DNA of 8,687 nt from contig QFQB01000082.1 of assembly GCA_003241475.1 (NCBI GenBank), positions 1-8,687 of the forward strand, in the 5' to 3' direction. Under the pieces are notes generated by a model. It saw only the letters and a list, made by a program, of their open reading frames with translations. It was not told where the DNA came from and ran no database searches. The stretch is from Micavibrio aeruginosavorus (GTDB taxonomy: Bacteria > Pseudomonadota > Alphaproteobacteria > Micavibrionales > Micavibrionaceae). Numbering within the stretch: position 1 is the stretch's first letter; each line of letters begins with the position of its first letter. Below, in pieces: positions 1 through 5,997 of the stretch. Made by a program: the position numbers and the translations under genes.

Positions 1-162
1 ATGAACGCCGACAGGCTGGAACCCGGAGAGCGTTGCGCATCAACATCAAATCGTAATTTCGAAGGGCGGCAAGGACGCGGCGGACGGACACATTTGATGT
101 CGCCTGCCATGGCTGCCGCAGCGGCCATCACAGGCAAATTGACGGATGTCAGATCTCTGTAA
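1..162 (+). CDS. leuC: 3-isopropylmalate dehydratase large subunit, C-terminal fragment
   Basis: Frame 1 is open from the first base and stops at TAA 160-162, giving 53 residues. They match the extreme C-terminus of LeuC: the run PGERCASTSNRNFEGRQG (residues 8-25), then GRGGRTHLMSP and an alanine-rich AAAAAITGKLTDVR tail. In aconitase-fold enzymes the segment around the SxSNRNFEGR motif contributes to the active site. LeuC carries the 4Fe-4S cluster of isopropylmalate isomerase and pairs with LeuD, encoded 1.4 kb downstream, to convert 2-isopropylmalate to 3-isopropylmalate in the cytoplasm. The gene is cut by the left edge of the window. The ATG at base 1 is an internal methionine, not a start, because most of the roughly 470-residue protein lies upstream. 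Identification is confident because the motif is nearly invariant in the family. Confidence 0.95.
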   Translation: MNADRLEPGERCASTSNRNFEGRQGRGGRTHLMSPAMAAAAAITGKLTDVRSL

Positions 163-203
163 AAAATAGAACCTTTTATCCGCACAATACGTTCATCTTC
201 TTT

Positions 204-209
204 AAAGGA
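204..209 (+). promoter_or_regulatory. Shine-Dalgarno site choosing ATG 218
   Basis: AAAGGA lies 8 nt before ATG 218. The reading frame also has a TTG directly before it at 215, but the spacing and the preference for ATG favour 218 as the true start of the iron permease-family gene. Confidence 0.65.
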
Positions 210-217
210 TATATTTG

Positions 218-658
218 ATGAAAAGCGATAATTTATTTGTTGCCCTGTCTCATAAGGTTGCCATGGCCACGGGACATCCATTTACATTCTTTATTGCGTT
301 AGGAATTATCCTGGCCTGGGGAATCACCGGCCCTATATTCGGTTTCAATGATACATGGCAGTTGGTCATCAACACGGGGACAACCATCATCACCTTTTTG
401 ATGGTCTTTTTGATTCAAAGCACACAAAACCGCGATACGGCCGCAATGCAACTAAAACTCGACGAGTTGATCCGCGTTACCGAAGGCGCACACACCGTTT
501 TGCTTGATCTGGAAGAACTAGACGATAACCAACTCGAAAAATTTCGTACCGAGTATGAAAAAATAGCCCGCATCGCCCGAACAAACATCGAGAACGGCGG
601 CACCGATACACATGTGCCGGATGTCGATGTTTCTCTGCTTTGCGGCAAGACGAGGTAA
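218..658 (+). CDS. Low affinity iron permease family small membrane protein
   Basis: A 146-residue protein. The N-terminal half has two hydrophobic helices (about residues 22-40 and 48-67). They are followed by the family signature WQLVINTGTTIITFLMVFLI and QSTQNRDTAAMQLKLDELI (about 47-85), and then a charged, helical, probably cytoplasmic tail. This is the pattern of the bacterial 'low affinity iron permease' (Fet4-like) family, Pfam Iron_permease. The name comes from similarity to a yeast transporter; with only two membrane spans a transport role would need oligomers, and the substrate in bacteria is not established. Its length is normal for the bacterial family. The gene begins 55 bp after the leuC stop with no clear terminator between, so it may be co-transcribed with leuC. 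No functional link to leucine synthesis is evident, although isopropylmalate isomerase is an iron-sulfur enzyme. Family assignment is firm; function is not. Confidence 0.88.
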   Translation: MKSDNLFVALSHKVAMATGHPFTFFIALGIILAWGITGPIFGFNDTWQLVINTGTTIITFLMVFLIQSTQNRDTAAMQLKLDELIRVTEGAHTVLLDLEELDDNQLEKFRTEYEKIARIARTNIENGGTDTHVPDVDVSLLCGKTR

Positions 659-682
659 AAAGGCAACCTCAGGCTCTTTTCC

Positions 683-711
683 TTGACACGAATCCAATAA
701 AAACATAGTTT
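683..711 (+). promoter_or_regulatory. Putative sigma70-type promoter
   Basis: A perfect -35 hexamer TTGACA (683-688) lies in the 142-bp gap between the iron permease-family gene and the HD-GYP-like gene. The -10 is weak: CATAGT (704-709) at 15-bp spacing or TAGTTT (706-711) at 17-bp spacing. If used, it would start a transcript covering the HD-GYP-like gene, leuD and leuB, separate from leuC. The -35 match is seen directly; promoter function is inferred. Confidence 0.4.
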
Positions 712-774
712 GCGCCCCATGGAACCGCCCCTTTGTCCGGACGTTAATGAGGCTTTAAGGGGTAGGATTTTATC

Positions 775-804
775 GTGGGTATGAAACGTTGGCGGATACA
801 ATGA
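775..804 (+). other. Possible nine-codon leader ORF coupled to the next gene
   Basis: A good Shine-Dalgarno-like run, AAGGGGTAGG (757-766), sits 8 nt before GTG 775, with an in-frame ATG at 781. This frame reads VGMKRWRIQ and stops at TGA 802-804, overlapping ATG 801 of the HD-GYP-like gene as ATGA. No comparably good ribosome site lies at a normal distance from the downstream start. Two readings fit: a short leader coupled by termination-reinitiation, or a frameshift (real or a sequencing error) that has cut off the true N-terminus of the next gene. The peptide has no amino-acid run typical of attenuators; in particular it has no leucine. Confidence 0.3.
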
Positions 805-1517
805 ATTACATGACGCGCATAAAACCTTCTGGTCTGGACGGACTTTTGTCATCGTATGATCATGACGAAGATATCTTCGCTTTGCTAAAAGCGCGCGCCA
901 CCGAAAAATACCTTTCTTACGATCCCGATTTCGGCCCCTATCTTTTAGGCCATTCGGAGCGCGTCGCACGTGACACGGAACATTTCATGCTCCACGAAGG
1001 TTATGACGCCCAAACCGCCCGCAAGGCCGGAAGCAACATGTTCTTTCATGACGGCGGAAAGACCCTGCAATCCATTGAACTCTGGCGCCTGACGGTCGAA
1101 AAAAGAAGCCTGACGGACGCACAAAAACAAGAGCGCCCAAACCATGGGCCGCTGGGCGAGCCTTTCATTGACGGCATCGTTGACGAATTGGGATTGCCGC
1201 GGACAAAAAACCTGACCGCCTGCCTCGAGGCCATGAAATACCAGATGGTTTATCACCATGAACGCCTGAACGGCACCGGTCCGCAAGGGCTTGCCGCCGC
1301 GCAGATGGACCCGATCCTCCAGATCATCACCATCATCGATACGGTGGACGGAAAATACAAGGCCAAGACCCTGAGCGAAATTTTCGAGGATATGGGCGGC
1401 GCCAAGCACGCCGGTCAATTCAATCTGGACATGATTGAATCCCTCAAGGCCTTCCATGCCAAGGCCAATACGCCGATGCATTCTTCGCCGGTGCTTGCAA
1501 AACAGGCGATTTCCTGA
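801..1517 (+). CDS. Degenerate HD-GYP-type phosphohydrolase domain protein
   Basis: A 238-residue single-domain protein from ATG 801; in-frame TTG 789 and ATG 810 are alternatives, none with a strong ribosome site. Landmarks follow the HD-GYP order: GHSERVA (H51), FFHDGGKT (H83, D84, K87), NHGPLGE (H115), YHHERLNGTG (H152, H153) and IIDTVDGKY (D180). These residues bind a two- or three-iron centre in HD-GYP enzymes, which hydrolyse cyclic di-GMP. The name-giving GYP is altered: NGTG is followed directly by PQGL, so the tyrosine position is missing, and the DxLTSxRPYR-like segment near 183 is also divergent. Metal-binding residues are kept, so it may be an active HD hydrolase with another substrate. 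There is no receiver, PAS or membrane segment. The stop is 12 bp before leuD, so it is probably in the leuD-leuB transcript. Confidence 0.8.
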   Translation: MNYMTRIKPSGLDGLLSSYDHDEDIFALLKARATEKYLSYDPDFGPYLLGHSERVARDTEHFMLHEGYDAQTARKAGSNMFFHDGGKTLQSIELWRLTVEKRSLTDAQKQERPNHGPLGEPFIDGIVDELGLPRTKNLTACLEAMKYQMVYHHERLNGTGPQGLAAAQMDPILQIITIIDTVDGKYKAKTLSEIFEDMGGAKHAGQFNLDMIESLKAFHAKANTPMHSSPVLAKQAIS

Positions 1518-1529
1518 TTATTTCCTGAG

Positions 1530-2135
1530 ATGGAAAAATTCACCAAACTTAGCGGAGCCGCCGCGCCTTTGCGCATGATCAATGTCGATACGGATATCAT
1601 CATTCCCAAGCAGTTTTTGAAAACAATCAAACGCGCGGGCCTGGGCATCCACGCGTTCAACGATATCCGCTACAACGAAGACGGATCGGAAAAAGCGGAT
1701 TTCGTCCTGAACCGCGAACCATACCGCCAAGCGCAGATTTTGGTCACGGGCGAAAATTTCGGCTGCGGCTCTTCCCGCGAGCACGCGCCCTGGGCCATTC
1801 TCGATATGGGCATCCGCTGCGTGATCGCCGAAAGTTTTGCCGACATCTTTTTCAACAATTCCTTCAAGAACGGAATTCTTCCTATCCGCCTCCCCAAAGA
1901 ACAGGTTGAAATCCTGATGAAAGAAGCCGAGGAAAACCCCGGCGCGCCGATTGAAATCGATCTGGAAAAACAAACCGTGACGCGCGGGAACAAATTCTCT
2001 TTTGCCTTCGATATCGAGCCTTTCCGCAAGCATTGCCTGCTCAACGGGCTCGACGATATCGGGCTGACAGAAGTCAAAGGCGCAAAGATTTCCGATTTTG
2101 AAAACAACGATAAAAATAAAAGGCCATGGATCTGA
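1530..2135 (+). CDS. leuD: 3-isopropylmalate dehydratase small subunit
   Basis: A 201-residue protein of normal LeuD length. It carries the N-terminal block NVDTDIIIPKQF (18-29), the central GENFGCGSSREHAPWA (74-89), ESFADIFFNNSFKNGILPI (101-119) and the C-terminal FRKHCLLNGLDDIGLT (165-180). LeuD is the swivel domain of isopropylmalate isomerase; its serine/arginine loop (GSSREHA) completes the substrate site on LeuC. ATG 1530 begins MEKFTKLSG, the usual LeuD N-terminus, and lies 12 bp after the previous stop. There is no strong Shine-Dalgarno, so translational coupling to the upstream gene is likely. The stop codon shares one base with the preferred leuB start (TGATG). Assignment is secure. 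Confidence 0.97.
   Translation: MEKFTKLSGAAAPLRMINVDTDIIIPKQFLKTIKRAGLGIHAFNDIRYNEDGSEKADFVLNREPYRQAQILVTGENFGCGSSREHAPWAILDMGIRCVIAESFADIFFNNSFKNGILPIRLPKEQVEILMKEAEENPGAPIEIDLEKQTVTRGNKFSFAFDIEPFRKHCLLNGLDDIGLTEVKGAKISDFENNDKNKRPWI
2118..2123 (+). promoter_or_regulatory. Shine-Dalgarno site choosing the leuB start
   Basis: AAAAGG ends 2 nt before ATG 2126, too close to serve it, but 11 nt before ATG 2135, an acceptable distance. Together with the TGATG overlap and the usual LeuB N-terminus, this favours 2135 as the start. Confidence 0.6.
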
Positions 2136-3238
2136 TGACGCACAAGCTCGTAATTCTTCCCGGCGACGGGATCGGCCCCGAAGTGATGGCCGAAGTCAAA
2201 AAAGTCATTGTTTGGCTGGAGAAATCCGGCGGCATGTCGTTCGAAATTCATGAAGACGATATCGGCGGCGCGGCCTATGACCGCTATGGCGTACCGTTTG
2301 CCGATGAAACGCTGAAAGCGTGCAAAAAAGCCGATGCCGTTGTCATGGGATCGGTCGGCGGGCCGAAATGGGATGGCGTTGACTACAACAAGCGTCCCGA
2401 AGCGGGATTGCTCCGCGCCAGAAAAGAGCTGGGATTGTTTGCCAATTTGCGCCCTGCCCTTGTGTTCGATGCGCTGGCCGAGGCGTCAAGCCTGAAAACG
2501 GAAATCGTCAAAGGACTGGATATCCTCATCGTGCGCGAATTAACGGGCGGCGTCTATTTCGGCGAACCGCGCGGCATTGAAGATTTGGGCAACGGCGAGC
2601 GCCGCGGCATCAACACGCAGGTTTATACGACGAGCGAGATCAAGCGCGTCGGACGCGCAGCATTCGAACTAGCCCGCAAACGCAACGGCAAAGTGACAAG
2701 TTGCGAGAAAGCCAATGTGATGGAAAGCGGCAAGCTGTGGCGCGAGGAGATCACAGCGCTTCACAAGGCCGAGTATAGCGACGTTGCGCTGGAGCATATG
2801 TATGCCGACAACTGCGCGATGCAATTGCTCCGCAACCCGCGCCAGTTCGATGTGATCGTCACGGACAATCTGTTCGGCGATATTTTATCCGATGAGGCAG
2901 CGATGCTCACAGGCTCGCTCGGCATGCTACCGTCGGCCTCTTTGGGGGCGCCGAATACGCCGGGCCTTTACGAGCCCGTGCATGGCTCCGCGCCCGACAT
3001 CGCCGGCCAAGGCAAGGCCAACCCGCTGGCCACGATCCTGAGCTTTTCCATGGCGCTCCGCTATTCCCTGAACGAAAGCGCCGCCGCCGATAAAATCGAG
3101 GCCGCCGTGCAGGATGTTTTGAACGCCGGCATCCGGACGGGCGATATCATGGCCGCCGGATGCACGGAAGTTTCCACTTCCGGCATGGGCGATGCGCTCA
3201 TCAAGGCGCTGGACGGAACCCTCGCTAAAGCCGCTTAG
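2135..3238 (+). CDS. leuB: 3-isopropylmalate dehydrogenase
   Basis: A 367-residue protein from ATG 2135 (three residues longer if ATG 2126 is used). It catalyses NAD-dependent oxidative decarboxylation of 3-isopropylmalate, the step after the LeuCD isomerase, in the cytoplasm. Motifs in order: ILPGDGIGPEV (7-17), MGSVGGPKW (71-79), RKELGLFANLRP with R96 and R106, VRELTGGVYFG with R134 and Y141, EKANVMESGKLWRE with K192, YADNCAMQLL with D225, DNLFGDILSDEAAML with metal-binding D249 and D253, and the NAD-binding EPVHGSAPDIAGQGKANP (280-297). All expected catalytic and metal ligands are present. Length is typical of proteobacterial LeuB. The leuD stop and leuB start overlap (TGATG), indicating one transcript and coupled translation. 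A strong terminator follows 17 bp after the stop. Confidence 0.98.
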   Translation: MTHKLVILPGDGIGPEVMAEVKKVIVWLEKSGGMSFEIHEDDIGGAAYDRYGVPFADETLKACKKADAVVMGSVGGPKWDGVDYNKRPEAGLLRARKELGLFANLRPALVFDALAEASSLKTEIVKGLDILIVRELTGGVYFGEPRGIEDLGNGERRGINTQVYTTSEIKRVGRAAFELARKRNGKVTSCEKANVMESGKLWREEITALHKAEYSDVALEHMYADNCAMQLLRNPRQFDVIVTDNLFGDILSDEAAMLTGSLGMLPSASLGAPNTPGLYEPVHGSAPDIAGQGKANPLATILSFSMALRYSLNESAAADKIEAAVQDVLNAGIRTGDIMAAGCTEVSTSGMGDALIKALDGTLAKAA

Positions 3239-3255
3239 AAGAAGATCCAGACAAT

Positions 3256-3285
3256 AAAAAACCCCGGATATCCTCCGGGGTTTTT
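3256..3285. terminator. Bidirectional intrinsic terminator
   Basis: A perfect 7-bp stem, CCCCGGA (3262-3268) with TCCGGGG (3274-3280), and a 5-nt loop, flanked by six A's on the left and five T's on the right, which can extend the stem. It therefore has a T-tract in either direction. It lies between the convergent ends of leuB and the pilin gene and can end both transcripts. Confidence 0.92.
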
Positions 3286-3302
3286 CGTGTTCGTAATAGT
3301 GA

Positions 3303-4043
3303 TTAGTTGAGAACGCGAGAGTAAGCAGCGCAGGTTCCTGCGTTGTTCGCTTCGTCATAAACCATGTTGTTGTTGTTGCCACTCGTGCAACCAGTGCTTG
3401 TAGGATCAACGTTAAAAGAACCCGTGTTAGGCTTTCCATCATCGAGCTTACGGTCAATTTGAGCCGCTGTGGTTGCATTCAAGGCACCGGAAGTTCCAGT
3501 AATTGCGCCCGTGCTTCCATTCAAAATCGCATAATGCTTACCACCTACAACCCCCGTGCTACCAACCGTTGTTGGATTGTAGCTAACCCAAAGTCCGCCA
3601 CCGGCTTTGACTGTAGGAAGCATTTTACCAAATGTAATACTACTACCGGCGGGGTCAATGCCGTTTACCAGATCAGCTGCACTTAGGTGAACAAAGACAT
3701 TAGAGGCTTCGGAACCGGCTGTCGGAAAGGTTCCAAATGCAGGCGTACTGATTTTGGAATCTCCATTACCCGCTGTGGAGCATGGTGTACCGTTACAGCC
3801 TGGCAAACGCGTGTTCGGCGAAATCATATCACCCGGAACGGCATTATACTTATCGTTAAAGGTGTTCATAGCAGCATCAAGACCTTTCAATTGCGAAACA
3901 GTCGAAGAGATTTTCGCGTTCGCGATCAATTCCTGTCCTTTAAGAATCCCGCCGATCAGCAGGCCGATAATCACCATAACGATGGCCAATTCGACGAGGG
4001 TAAAACCCTGTTCCGAGCGGCGTTTTGTACAGAGGTTTGTCAT
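3303..4043 (-). CDS. Type IV pilin-like / pseudopilin protein with prepilin cleavage site
   Basis: A 246-residue protein. A short basic leader (residues 1-13, ending SEQG) precedes FTLVELAIVMVIIGLLIGGIL, the classic type III prepilin signal: cleavage after G13, new N-terminal Phe usually methylated, and Glu at mature position 5. The hydrophobic helix runs to about 32 and continues as an amphipathic helix to about 60. KYNAVPGDM (65-73) is typical of a large family of pilin-like proteins. The remainder is rich in Gly, Ser, Thr and Asn. Cysteines at 83/88 and 219/238 could form two disulfides, the second enclosing a C-terminal loop with a GNNNNM run. AAGGAG (complement of 4051-4056) is 7 nt from the ATG. 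Whether it is a major pilin, minor pilin or pseudopilin is not decidable; a secretin in the same cluster supports a pilus or type II-like system. Confidence 0.9.
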   Translation of the reverse strand: MTNLCTKRRSEQGFTLVELAIVMVIIGLLIGGILKGQELIANAKISSTVSQLKGLDAAMNTFNDKYNAVPGDMISPNTRLPGCNGTPCSTAGNGDSKISTPAFGTFPTAGSEASNVFVHLSAADLVNGIDPAGSSITFGKMLPTVKAGGGLWVSYNPTTVGSTGVVGGKHYAILNGSTGAITGTSGALNATTAAQIDRKLDDGKPNTGSFNVDPTSTGCTSGNNNNMVYDEANNAGTCAAYSRVLN

Positions 4044-4081
4044 TTAGTCTCTCCTTGCAAGACAGTTATTAACGAAATGTG

Positions 4082-4101
4082 AAAAAGCGGGCGAACGCCC
4101 C
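4082..4101 (-). promoter_or_regulatory. Short GC hairpin with T-tract in the pilin 5' leader
   Basis: Read on the minus strand, GGGC and GCCC enclose GTTC, and GC then TTTTT follow. It begins about 40 nt before the pilin start. It could be a weak terminator closing the upstream AraC-type gene or, if the promoter at 4113-4141 is real, an attenuator-like or stability element inside the pilin leader. The stem is only 4-5 bp, so the call is tentative. Confidence 0.3.
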
Positions 4102-4112
4102 AAGACAGACAT

Positions 4113-4141
4113 GTTATACATGAAAATCGGGCCTTCGTCTC
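4113..4141 (-). promoter_or_regulatory. Putative pilin promoter on a palindrome
   Basis: On the minus strand a good -10, TATAAC (complement of 4113-4118), lies 17 bp from a weak -35, GAGACG (complement of 4136-4141), which shares the GAC core of TTGACA. The -10 lies inside a perfect 13-bp palindrome, CATGT-TAT-ACATG (4110-4122), which could be a repressor site. This would give a leader of about 60 nt before the pilin ATG. The sequence match is visible; function is inferred. Confidence 0.35.
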
Positions 4142-4192
4142 AGGAAAAGTTTACGGTGTATTAGCCGCCCTGTCCCGTCGTCCTTACAAAAC

Positions 4193-4220
4193 GGGCAGTC
4201 ATTTTGCCATGATGGGCAGT
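4193..4220. repeat. 21-bp-spaced direct repeat, candidate AraC-type operator
   Basis: GGGCAGT occurs at 4193-4199 and again at 4214-4220, exactly 21 bp apart, which is two helical turns. Direct repeats at this spacing are the usual binding arrangement for AraC/XylS-family proteins, whose two helix-turn-helix motifs contact successive major grooves. It lies between the stop of the AraC-type gene and the pilin gene, about 150 bp upstream of the pilin ATG and upstream of its putative promoter, as expected of an activator site. A seven-base match can occur by chance. Confidence 0.35.
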
Positions 4221-4228
4221 GTACGCAT

Positions 4229-5257
4229 CTAGTTGCGGTGCCGTGCCCGGAATTCCGTAGGAGAATCTCCACACAACTCTTTGAAAACGCGGTTAAAAGT
4301 CGTGATAGAATTAAATCCGGATTCTTCAAAAACCGTCTGAATCGCCGCATCCGTTTCCGTCAAAAGCCTCTGGGCATCGCGTACGCGGTATTCATTGAGG
4401 ATTTGGGGAATGGTCTTGCCGTAGGAAACATTGACGAGCCGCGACAATCGCGCCTCCCCGATGCCCAATTCCCGCGCCAGTTCAGCCCGCCCGTACGCGG
4501 CGTCCTGATAGATCTTGTCCCGCGCCAGCAATATCCGGAATTTTTCGATAACGGCCTGCTCTTCCGAATTGAGAGCAGGACCTGCCGTCTGTTTACGGCC
4601 CAGCTGCAAGGCCTGAGGGTAGATGCGGAACAGGCTGGTTGTGGCCGTATAAACAAACGCAATCCCTAGAATATTGCGGATCACAATCCAGTCCCCATAG
4701 GAAAGCATTTCCCCGAGATAGGCCCATGTGGCCGCCAAAAAGGCCGTATTCAAACTGACCAAAGCCAAAATAAGCCAGAACCGCTCCCGCCCGAATTTCG
4801 GGTTCTTGCGCAAACCATCCAGAAGGTCGCGGCGAAGCCAAATAGCCAGCAAACTGAAAGCCCCTATAACCAGACCCGCCACATAAAGCATATGAAGCTC
4901 CCCCGTCAGCCATGCGGGAACAAAGGCCAGCGGAATCAGCAAAACCATGCCGAAATACTTTGCCTTCGGCGGCTCTGCAACGTGCGCTATTTGCAAGACC
5001 AGAAGCGCTCCCAAAGGAATGCCGGAGAACCAGAACAGCCATTGCCATGTTTCGTAATAAGCAATTTCCCCTGCCCACCGCCCCGCTGCGGCATCAAAAA
5101 GGAAGGCAAGCGCCAGCGACGTAAAATAGAGCGATGGTATGACGGCGTTTACGATGCTTCCCGAACGAAGCAGCATATAAACCAGAACATAGACGGATTG
5201 GGCCAGCCCCAAGAGGGACAGAATTTCGGCAAGCGTGAACTGGGACGTAAAGGCCAT
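4229..5257 (-). CDS. Membrane-embedded AraC-family transcriptional regulator
   Basis: A 342-residue protein with two parts. Residues 1-215 hold about seven hydrophobic helices (roughly 8-30, 36-57, 71-92, 101-118, 121-141, 160-184, 190-212), similar to the 7TM sensor modules of other membrane-bound AraC regulators. Residues 240-340 form an AraC-type DNA-binding domain: first helix-turn-helix RAELARELGIGEARLSRLVN (257-276), YGKTIPQILNEYRVRDAQRLL as linker helix (279-299), second helix-turn-helix AIQTVFEESGFNSITTFNRVF (305-325), then the typical SPTEFR end. It probably senses a membrane or periplasmic signal and regulates transcription while anchored. The AAAGG ribosome site is only 3 nt from the ATG, unusually close. 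It starts 15 bp after the TPR-like gene stop, so it is probably in that operon. Its target is unknown; the adjacent pilin is a candidate. Confidence 0.9.
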   Translation of the reverse strand: MAFTSQFTLAEILSLLGLAQSVYVLVYMLLRSGSIVNAVIPSLYFTSLALAFLFDAAAGRWAGEIAYYETWQWLFWFSGIPLGALLVLQIAHVAEPPKAKYFGMVLLIPLAFVPAWLTGELHMLYVAGLVIGAFSLLAIWLRRDLLDGLRKNPKFGRERFWLILALVSLNTAFLAATWAYLGEMLSYGDWIVIRNILGIAFVYTATTSLFRIYPQALQLGRKQTAGPALNSEEQAVIEKFRILLARDKIYQDAAYGRAELARELGIGEARLSRLVNVSYGKTIPQILNEYRVRDAQRLLTETDAAIQTVFEESGFNSITTFNRVFKELCGDSPTEFRARHRN

Positions 5258-5272
5258 AAGCCTTTATAATGA

Positions 5273-5995
5273 TTATTTATAGTTCTGGCAAAGTGGGTTT
5301 TTGGCCGCTTCGGCAGGCTCCAGCGTCCTCTCGCAGATATAGGCCTTCATGGCGTTCACTTCGGCAACAGGGAGCTTGCCGCCTTCGGATTTCAGCATAT
5401 TAAGCATGATTTCGTAGGAGGCCTCCTTGTTCCCCATGGCCAATTGAACAAAAGCGGGCATTTGCCGCGCCCACGGGGCGACATCGGGGAGTTCCGCCAG
5501 TATGTTGGCGAGCTTAAGCGCCTTATCCATATCCTTTTGCACGAAACGGGCGAGATAGACGGCCTGCGCCAGCCATCGCCATTTATCTTCGCCCGGCTTT
5601 ACCCCAATATCGGCCAGATAATCGATTAGCGGAGTGAGCTTTTCCGGCTTTTGATTCATGGCGCCGAAATAAAAGGCGGCGATGTAAGGAACATAATTCG
5701 AGCGATCATTGAGCGTTTCCGAGACTGTGAACCATCTTCCCAATCTGTCGTAATCATAGTCCTGCAACGGTTGATACATCCCGCCGACATTGCCGAGATT
5801 TTGCAAGATATACCCGACAAGACGGTAGGATATTTCCCGATCCCCCATCCCCGAAAACGCGGCGGTGTTTTCCGACGGCGCAGGCGGCACGTTGTCCCAT
5901 TCCGAAAAAACCTTGCGCGAGTAATTCCAAAAAGCGAGATTAAGGAGCAGCGCCGCGGAAAAAAACAGGTACAGACAGACTGTTTTTTTTGTCAT
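5273..5995 (-). CDS. Membrane-anchored TPR-like protein of unknown function
   Basis: A 240-residue protein not recognised as a named family. An N-terminal hydrophobic segment (about 5-23) behind a short basic start (MTKK) looks like an uncleaved signal anchor; a lipobox is not evident. The rest would be periplasmic and almost wholly helical. Residues from about 85 to 225 have the paired-helix rhythm of TPR/Sel1-like repeats, for example WLAQAVYLARFVQKDMDKALKLA and ARQMPAFVQLAMGNKEASYEIML (around 140-200). C221 and C236 could pair. The start lies 2 nt after the permease stop with no ribosome site of its own, so translation is probably coupled. TPR proteins often accompany secretins as assembly factors (MshN-like or pilotin-like), but the tight linkage to the ABC permease suggests a partner of that protein instead. 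Role unassigned. Confidence 0.75.
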   Translation of the reverse strand: MTKKTVCLYLFFSAALLLNLAFWNYSRKVFSEWDNVPPAPSENTAAFSGMGDREISYRLVGYILQNLGNVGGMYQPLQDYDYDRLGRWFTVSETLNDRSNYVPYIAAFYFGAMNQKPEKLTPLIDYLADIGVKPGEDKWRWLAQAVYLARFVQKDMDKALKLANILAELPDVAPWARQMPAFVQLAMGNKEASYEIMLNMLKSEGGKLPVAEVNAMKAYICERTLEPAEAAKNPLCQNYK

Positions 5996-5997
5996 CG

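Noticed and set aside
415..969. Minus-strand 184-codon open frame
   Set aside because: Antisense to the iron permease-family and HD-GYP-like genes, low-complexity Arg/Ser composition, no recognisable motif.
945..1481. Minus-strand 178-codon open frame
   Set aside because: Mirror of the HD-GYP-like gene, whose plus-strand frame has clear family motifs.
1518..2251. Two overlapping minus-strand open frames opposite leuD (1518-2033 and 1670-2251)
   Set aside because: Antisense shadows; leuD is unequivocal on the plus strand.
3364..3380. TGTTGTTGTTG short tandem repeat
   Set aside because: It is simply the complement of consecutive Asn codons in the pilin C-terminal region, too short to treat as a separate repeat.
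3687..4082. Plus-strand 131-codon open frame
   Set aside because: Antisense to the pilin gene, which has a textbook prepilin signal and ribosome site; no motif in the antisense product.
4114..4350. Minus-strand 78-codon frame with a zinc-ribbon-like CVHC-x6-CPFC pattern
   Set aside because: Its only ATG lies 120 bp inside the AraC-type gene in another frame, it has no ribosome site, and the cysteine pairs come from the GGGCAGT direct repeat read on the opposite strand.
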